Shown here: piece after piece, positions 57,451 to 64,000 of the stretch
How positions within the stretch are numbered: position 1 is the first letter of the stretch
Layout of the letters: every line of letters begins with the position of its first letter
Source: Dicaeum eximium
Taxonomy: Eukaryota; Chordata; Aves; Passeriformes; Dicaeidae
Direction of reading: 5' to 3'
NCBI GenBank assembly: GCA_013396995.1
Contig: VWZP01002662.1
Span: 1,246,817-1,310,816, forward strand
DNA: 64,000 nucleotides
Translations under genes and position numbers: made by a program
Notes under the pieces: model-generated
The model's input: the letters and a program-made list of their open reading frames with translations, nothing else
The model's database searches: none
What the model was told of the DNA's origin: nothing

Positions 57451-60400
57451 TACACTCTCAGGCAGTGCATGGCAGCCCTGTGCTGCTTAGAGTAGATGCA
57501 ACTATTCCCCTTTACACTTTGAGAGGTTTCCAAATCCCTGCGTGCAAAACAATAAATGGCACAAGAAATTATATATATAAGGAACATTCCAGGAGTAAAC
57601 TAAAGGAGAATCTTGCTGATATTTGGGGCTAGGCTGACAACTAAAGCCTGAGTGACCAAAATGTGCCTTATATATTATTCCTATTGAATTGTGTTCAAAT
57701 TTGGGTAGGCAGAAACCTGCTTCTCGAATAACATGATTTTCAATTTTCCCAAGTGTCTTATAGGAAGATTAAAAGACACACTTCCTTCTTCACTGGGAAA
57801 CAAGTGTAGGAATCCCCAAAAAATTGCTAAAAATATCTGTAGGTATTCAAAATCATACAACTAGTGAAAATACATTGCTTCATTTACTCTTAAAAGAATT
57901 ACCAATACAAGCAGTTGACACTTGCAATTTACTAAAAACTGCCCTCTTTGTTGGAGGCAAAACTTTGCAGAATCAAGCTGAAGATAAACATTTATTGCTT
58001 TTTATCAGCCATCTTTGAAAATCAGGCCCCAAAGTACTAATTAACTAACATTAGTGTTTCAGTACCTCACGGAGCAAACAGTATCAGATCTGAATTAAAA
58101 ATGGGTATATCTCTGTCCCAAACCTGTGTTCAATCTCTGATAAAGAGTGAAGTTGCAAAGACAGTATTAATTAAAGTAAGGTACTTTCCTCAAATAGTTC
58201 TCCTCTTGTGTATGTGTGTTTAGTGGAAACAGATATTTTTTCTCCAAAGTTGAATGCAAAGAAATTAGCAAAAAAAAAAGCAAGAAAAAGTGCATTTCAA
58301 GTAGGAATACTTATCCCCCTATATTTTCTATCACTTTTCATATTTAGGCTTTGGAAACACTTTTAGCATAAAGGAAATCTTAACAATGATGTGGAAACCA
58401 AATATCTAATTCAAAGCAGCCACATGGAAGTCTATCTAGTAGTTAGCACATTTTATGTATGACTAGTTTCAAATGTCAGATTCAAAAAGTATCAACATGC
58501 TCTTGAAAGCTGCTTTCCCACCATGTGGGAAAGGGGCAGCAACACTTATTAACCCCCAGACAACAGAGTGACACTATTCTCTACCAGCTCACCACCACCT
58601 AAAAATCCACCCTTAGCTGGGTCCAGTGGCTTTGCAGGAAAGAACAGAGAAATTACATATGGGCTCTACTTATCTATTTATAATTTGCTTATTTATTTTT
58701 ACACTGACTCATTTTCAGCAGGCAAATCCACACGCATGTTGCCATTTTGATAGGGAATTAGTATTTAAATGTGGAGACATAAACATAGATATGGACCAGT
58801 AGCAGTGTAATCACTCATCTCAGCAAGGAAAGTTACAAGAACTTCTGCTATCAATGCTCTGGTGCTACAGCCATAGGCCTGTAAGCTATATCAAACACAA
58901 GACTTACTCCATCAGTTACAAAATAAAAGTGTGTTCATTTGCCTTGAAATATAAACAAAATACATGGGAGGGAGGAGCCAGTTCCCAACGACTTCTTTTA
59001 AATTCCTTCCCCAACAATCCCACACAGTGTACAACGATTGGCATTGTAGCGGTTTAATCTCATCTGTTCTCAAACCACAATAAATATCTTGGTCATGACC
59101 TTAATGAAGTACATAGTTCTGATTTTGATCTTATATTAACTTTTTACAAGTCAGGAGTTCCTCTTGATTGAAGCTAGTATGTAGAGAGATCAGAGTCAGA
59201 CATATATCTAGAAATCTGCTATGGATCTCTGGGCATATTTCAGTACTACACAAAGATGCACAGGTTGTCTTTTGGTTTTGGTTTTGGATTTTTGTTGTTG
59301 TTTTTTTCTTCTGGCAACCATTGTGGTCTCCTTCATAAAAGGTTGTGAGAGGACAGAGATTCAGACATGCTGGAATGTAGTCTAATCTCCTCATTTTGAT
59401 CTTTAGAAAATTAAGATGTCTTTATTTACTTTTCTTTTTTATACACATTGTCTTTCAAAATACAAATACTTTAAAAGAAGGAGAGAGAGGTTGGAAATAG
59501 ACACAAAAAAAACCAAAAAAAGAAGACATTGTTTTAATTTCTAACCAGCGCAACCTTTGGGAGAACAACCCTAACCTTTGGACAGATGCCAACAACTGCC
59601 ATTTAGGTATTTACATCTGTTTATCCTCTCAGTCAAATGTCTTTTGTCTTAGGTTTGACATGGGATTACAAATGTTCTGACCCCTACAAGCAGTTCTCAA
59701 ACATTATATAAAAGACTCCTTTTCCCTTTTTCTAAAAGGATGAACACATACTTTTATTCTCCCTTATTCCTCCTTACCAGTTATACGCTTCTGAGGCAGT
59801 TGTTGACAAGACCTGCATAATTCAGTTTATGTGTGTGACTAGAATTTCTCAGAGGCTCTGCTGGACTTTGCAGCCAGCCTGCTAATTGTCTACAACTCCA
59901 TCCCAAGTTTTCAATATATGCCTTTACTTTGCTAGTACTGCCACGTGTGGCTTCCAGAAGTTATGTCTCTTTCAGAATTTGGTTGAGGATTGTTGTAAGA
60001 CCTAGAAGTCTGTACAGAGTGGATAAAAAAATCCATTAAAGTACAATTGCATATTCTTTCTTCTTAAAAAAAAAGAAAAAAACCCCCTCTGTTCACTGTG
60101 CATGGTTTCTCTTGTCCACATGTAATGAAACAGATAGCAAAGGCAGTAAAAAATAATTATCGGAAATGGGAAACTTTGCAATCCCTCTCTTCCCTGGCAA
60201 CTAACCTGGGTTTTTCTCAATAGGTACACCACCTTGCCACTAAAAAAAGCCATCATTTAAGTACGTAAATAATCATAGCTCTATTGTGGTTTTAAAGAGC
60301 TCCGTGAATATCGTGTTTCAGCAATCACGGAATGTTTTCTTCAGCTTTGGTATGAAACACAGCAATAAAGTTATCTCCCAGCTTTATAGAACCCAAACTA

Positions 60401-60888
60401 TTTGATGGTGTCTCTCTAAGATCAAATGGAAATTAAAGTCTGCGGAGGAAGTTCAAATGAAGCTTCCAGCTAGAGCTTGAACATAAAAAGCTTCAAGTTA
60501 ATTGATAAACTCTAGGCACAGAAAGAAGCCTCTAGGCTTGGCTTGGCTGTTCTCTCAATCTACAGCAGTCTCAAATACCACCAGGCTTTAATCATGCCTG
60601 CAGCTGGAAGCAGAACCAGGAGGTCTCCCTGAGATCTGCACCTTTCCTGCCTGATAAACAGGAGTTTTGTTAAGGTTTTTGGTGCTACTCTCCAGGGCCA
60701 GTAAGCCTCACATTTCTGCCTAGAGAGGTAAGAAACAAATTTCTGTCATTGTTAAGACCAATGACCTTTTACCAAAGTTTGTCAAAGTCTTCACAAAAAA
60801 AAAAAAAAAGAGGCCACCATTTGGCACATAATTTTCATGAAGAATCATACCCAGAACTATGCCAATCAAAGAAATGTATTCTCGGAGA
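57451..60888. other. Noncoding DNA, possible old repeat near 58.0 kb
   Basis: CTTTGAAAATCAGGCCCC at about 58012-58029 resembles a string common in old amniote repeats, but flanking homology was not recognised. No frame exceeds 87 codons. An oligo(A) of about 15 lies at 60795-60809. Confidence 0.55.
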
Positions 60889-60911
60889 AGGATTATCCAG
60901 GGGATAATCCT
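60889..60911. promoter_or_regulatory. Palindromic pair of K50-homeodomain-type sites
   Basis: AGGATTATCC (60889-60898) and GGATAATCCT (60902-60911) are exact reverse complements around AGG. Each arm contains GGATTA/TAATCC, the core bound by OTX, CRX, PITX and GSC proteins, so the two sites face each other. It could bind a homeodomain dimer or be chance. No promoter is recognised nearby. Confidence 0.35.
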
Positions 60912-61899
60912 GGAGGATTCGATCAACAATTCAATAAACTTCCTTTCTCAGAGAACAGGAGCTGAGTAAGAGGAGTTCACAGCATGAACCTTAGCTGGCT
61001 GGCTTTGCTTTTTCCCCATTCAAATGCTGAAAATGTAGGCTTACTGTAAAGTTTAGTTCTGATATTTTTCATTCTCTCCTATGTACAATATTGGTATTCC
61101 CCATTAAATTGAAGATGTCAGCAGCAAGTATTGGCTGGCCAAAGCTCATAAATTTGGTGTTACAGTGGAAACATCGTTTCTGAGTACAAGGTCTTTGGAT
61201 GTTTTTCTGTGTCTGAAACCATGCTTATATAAAGAACAACATTAATGTCACCTGTACAGGTAATGTCACTGACATTTGCACTTAGAGAAAGTAAATAGGG
61301 AGGTTTGCAGGGTGTTCACCCTAAATGACCCAGTGCCCCAGAAGGCCTTTGTTCTCCAAAATAATGTGGAATTTTTTTTTTCCTGTTTGAGAGTCATTTT
61401 CCTCACCAGGCCATTATGAAAAACTAGAGCTCTCAGAAGTCTTGGGCAATATGCTGGAGCTTTGCTTGTTTCTTCATTTGAAGTTGCTGCCAGGAAAGGC
61501 AAGCTAGTTGAAATGTGGAGTTACTTCTGTCATTTAATAATTAGCAAGCACTCAGAATATATATTATTCATCTTTTGAAACATAAATAATTAAGATGTAA
61601 TAATGATGCTTTTATAAATAATATTTCATTCTCTGTGAATAGACTCCAGGATTTCCTTACATCCTAAACCTACACCTTGCTCCCAGCTAGAAAATGCCTT
61701 TTCTGAAGCATTCAATGAAAGCAAAAGGAATAAAGGGATCTCAACTTCCTTCCCATTTAGATATCTGTGGGAACATCTTTAAGAGCTCTTTCCCCCCCAT
61801 ACCTAGAAAATTAGTCCTTTTTAAGCAGCCAGACTGCTAGGCATTCATATTATGCAATCCAAATGAGTTGCAACCAGAATACATCTGAAAGTTGGTTTG
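60912..61899. other. Noncoding DNA, no gene seen
   Basis: A 78-codon minus-strand frame (61266-61502) is unremarkable. No repeat was recognised. Confidence 0.6.
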
Positions 61900-61934
61900 T
61901 TTTTTTTTTTTTTTTACATGTAAAAGCATTTAAT
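61900..61934 (-). repeat. Minus-strand ATTAAA followed by a 16-base A tract
   Basis: On the minus strand ATTAAA (61934-61929) is followed after 13 bases by 16 A (61915-61900), the spacing of a retroposed or genomic mRNA 3' end. No open frame or recognisable 3' untranslated sequence was found to the right (minus-strand upstream) and no target-site duplication was seen, so processed pseudogene, LINE tail or chance remain open. Confidence 0.4.
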
Positions 61935-63180
61935 CATCTAACACCTACAATTTTGGGAGCCCAAAGTTTACAAGGTAAGGAAATGGGTGAGTAGTAAAAG
62001 TGACTGGTTTATATTCCAGTTAAACAGTTTTCAGAAAATTCAGCTTATGGAGAAGTAAATATTGTATAAAGATACAGCCAGGCAGAATTCCAGGAAAACA
62101 TGTTCTCTTATTTTACAATCAAAGAACCAAGTCCTGCAGACACTAACTGCTGGATACAGTCCCAGCATGCATCAACCTCCTCTCTCTTGCACCCATGTAG
62201 GGCCACTGAACCTCAAACTGTGGTGTCTTTCTTACTGCAGTTGTAGCATAAGTATACAGTGCTTCAGAGCTCTATAGCAAAGCTACAGTATGAATGAAAT
62301 AATTCCAACTATTTTAGCAAAATTATTCCTGATTTATACTAGTGAAAATATAAGGAAGTCAGGACTAGTTACTTTCTGTGAGCATTTGTGGTTTTAAATG
62401 CTTTGGAATTTATTATTCTCTTTTCTGATAGTATAAAGCTGACTTAAAGCCAATGCAAATGTAATTTACATTAAGCAACTTTCCTCTGTCAGTCTTGTGT
62501 AAATGTATATTAACATAGATGGGAAGCACAAAAACTGCAAGTGCAAGCTTTACTATACTATGCCAAGAGTCAATAGTAGAATTTTGTTAAGTTGTCTCAT
62601 TCTAATATTAAAACAACTTTTCAATACCTAAACTGAAACAAGTAAAAGCTGTGGGTAGAATAGAGACTTGCCCACTTTCTAAAGTGCCTGCAATTCACGA
62701 AGAAGTGCTGAAGACCAACAGCAGGAATCCATAATAATTCCACCTGAAAAATGGAACATAACAGAACTTGCATGCCAGTGGACACTACAGATCTCTTTCT
62801 GTGAGGCACAAAGGGGACAAAAAAGTTGATAAGTACATGCCCAGGTGAAACCAAGAGCATAAAGGTTAGCAAGAACCAAAAGCAATGGATTGGACTATCA
62901 TGACTCTCAACCACAATGATGCTTTGCAGAAAACAACAGAAGGAGGCAGTGGAAAAGTTTGCCAATAACCTGGCATGTTAACTGAAAGATGGCTGCAGTC
63001 TTGGTGCAGCTCTGTCTAGCCCAACCAAATGGTTTCCTTCACTGATGCCAGCTACATTATCAGGTATATCACTAACCATATCAGTTGTAACATGTACAGA
63101 ATTGCTGAGATCAACAGAAACCCAGCACTTGGAAAGAGTTAAAACACATGATTAGACATAGGGCCAAAATCAAAGGGCCT
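61935..63180. other. Noncoding DNA, no gene seen
   Basis: The 114-codon minus-strand frame (62621-62965) would lie upstream of the minus-strand A tract at 61900. Its hydrophobic, Cys/Phe-rich product is not recognised, and it lacks supporting signals. On the plus strand ACAAG/GTAAGG near 61970-61979 is donor-like without a good acceptor. Confidence 0.55.
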
Positions 63181-63181
63181 T

Positions 63182-63232
63182 CACCCATCCTACGGGTGGT
63201 GCTATCTCAAAGTATAATCACACCCCGGGGTG
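63182..63232. promoter_or_regulatory. Two inverted CACCC-box pairs
   Basis: CACCC (63182-63186) faces GGGTG (63194-63198). About 25 bases on, CACCCCGGGGTG (63221-63232) is a perfect 12-base palindrome. CACCC/GGGTG is the KLF/SP core. Their proximity in A+T-rich DNA is unusual, but no transcription unit is identifiable. Confidence 0.3.
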
Positions 63233-63982
63233 GCATAAGGCTATTTATCAACTAACTTGCCTATATTTGAGATGGGCAAGACAGAGACTTTTGTTTAGCA
63301 TGCATTTAAATGCTGCCAAGCAAGAATTGCAGCTGTGTCAACCATCCTGTGAAGCTCTCAATTGCGGAAAAAAAAAAAAAAGAAAGGAATGAATCAATGA
63401 CTAAAAGGTGTGTGAAAACATGGACACATGAGGACATAAATCCCCTCTGTCATAAAGCACGTGACACCGAGAGAAGATAGGAATAGAAGAGAGCACGCAC
63501 ATGAAGTGCTGTATGAGTTGGTAACCTAAAACTTTTATCCACTTGTTTACATATGTGTTATTTCCATGGCAGACGTCTAAAGATCATCTAAATTAATTTT
63601 CCTGCTAGTTAATGATATAGAAAAGTACCACCCAAACCAGAGTACCAGAAAAGAATGTAGTTTCTTATCTTTTTATTCTGGTCTGATCTGAAATGACTAA
63701 AGGGAAAAGAAACTGTAAGAAACCATATGTGTTTAAATGCTACACAGAGATGTACCTCTTTCTACTAATATATTCACTTTTCAGTCAAGTCCAACATGGA
63801 GCTCTCAGAGCACTCCTATTAACCATGTTCATTGAGAAATGGCTATCAAGATCCCAAACTCTTCAATGACCCTTCAGAATTTTGGTTGGAGAATAGAATA
63901 AATAGAGTGGGCAAGGTTAAAAAATTAAGCTATGTGAACAGTATTAGTGAAAACCAACCCTTCTCTTTGTTGTGCCTCATTA
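63233..63982. other. Noncoding DNA, no gene seen
   Basis: An oligo(A) of 14 lies at 63368-63381. AATAAA at 63897-63902 is about 80 bases from the terminal A run, too far for a typical cleavage signal. No repeat was recognised. Confidence 0.6.
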
Positions 63983-64000
63983 AAAAAAAAAAAAAAAAAA
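63983..64000 (+). repeat. Oligo(A) running to the window edge
   Basis: Eighteen A end the window; the tract may continue. Its nature (microsatellite, retroposed tail or edge of an assembly gap as at 4.7 kb) cannot be decided from this side. Confidence 0.85.

Noticed and set aside
1..64000. tRNA, rRNA, snRNA, known miRNA or CRISPR features
   Set aside because: No tRNA B-box in context, no rRNA or snRNA signature and no spaced direct-repeat array was seen on either strand by eye; a covariance-model search would be needed to exclude small RNAs fully.

Overview
The window looks like nuclear DNA of a bird, from a gene desert or a very long intron. The best evidence is a 5'-truncated CR1 LINE 3' end at 42247-42516 (minus strand) with the usual terminal GATTCTGTGGTTCTAT-type tail, plus older CR1 pieces near 9001-9290, 36964-37012 and 34044-34110. 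Recognisable repeats are sparse, which fits birds better than most other sauropsids. Base composition is A+T-rich by eye. There are no operons, ribosome-binding sites, tRNA or rRNA genes or CRISPR arrays. I cannot name the species, the chromosome or the neighbouring gene.

I found no protein-coding gene I can defend. The longest ATG-initiated reading frames are 157 codons (24415-24888, plus) and 139 codons (6294-6713, minus). A few frames of that length are expected by chance in 128 kb of two-stranded A+T-rich DNA, and neither reads as a known family. Four short intervals have good splice-like borders and are listed as low-confidence exon candidates: 7722-7796 (minus), 18640-18728, 45158-45173 and 53177-53222 (all plus).

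Layout: 1-4.3 kb is A+T-rich noncoding DNA with a possible dispersed repeat near 2.4-2.5 kb and a 24-base palindrome at 3.7 kb. A cluster of three RFX X-box-like palindromes lies at 4358-4428. An A-rich tract with a 20-base assembly gap follows at 4680-4749. From 5 to 17 kb there is a heat-shock-element-like site, an old CR1 piece and simple repeats. At 18.0 kb and 57.3-57.4 kb there are relics resembling the ancient MIR/CORE-SINE family. At 38.1-39.1 kb a 250-base pyrimidine tract, a small CpG-bearing block and a GATA array sit close together. The 42.2-42.5 kb CR1 copy is the youngest-looking mobile element. A G-run array with strong quadruplex potential lies at 51.78 kb. The last 4 kb carries a paired homeodomain-type palindrome, an oligo(T) preceded on the minus strand by a polyadenylation signal, paired CACCC palindromes, and an oligo(A) that runs to the window edge.

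I did not find a convincing undescribed biological system. The observations most worth checking are the RFX-like cluster, the MIR-like relics, the exon candidates and the strong inverted repeats as possible conserved noncoding elements.
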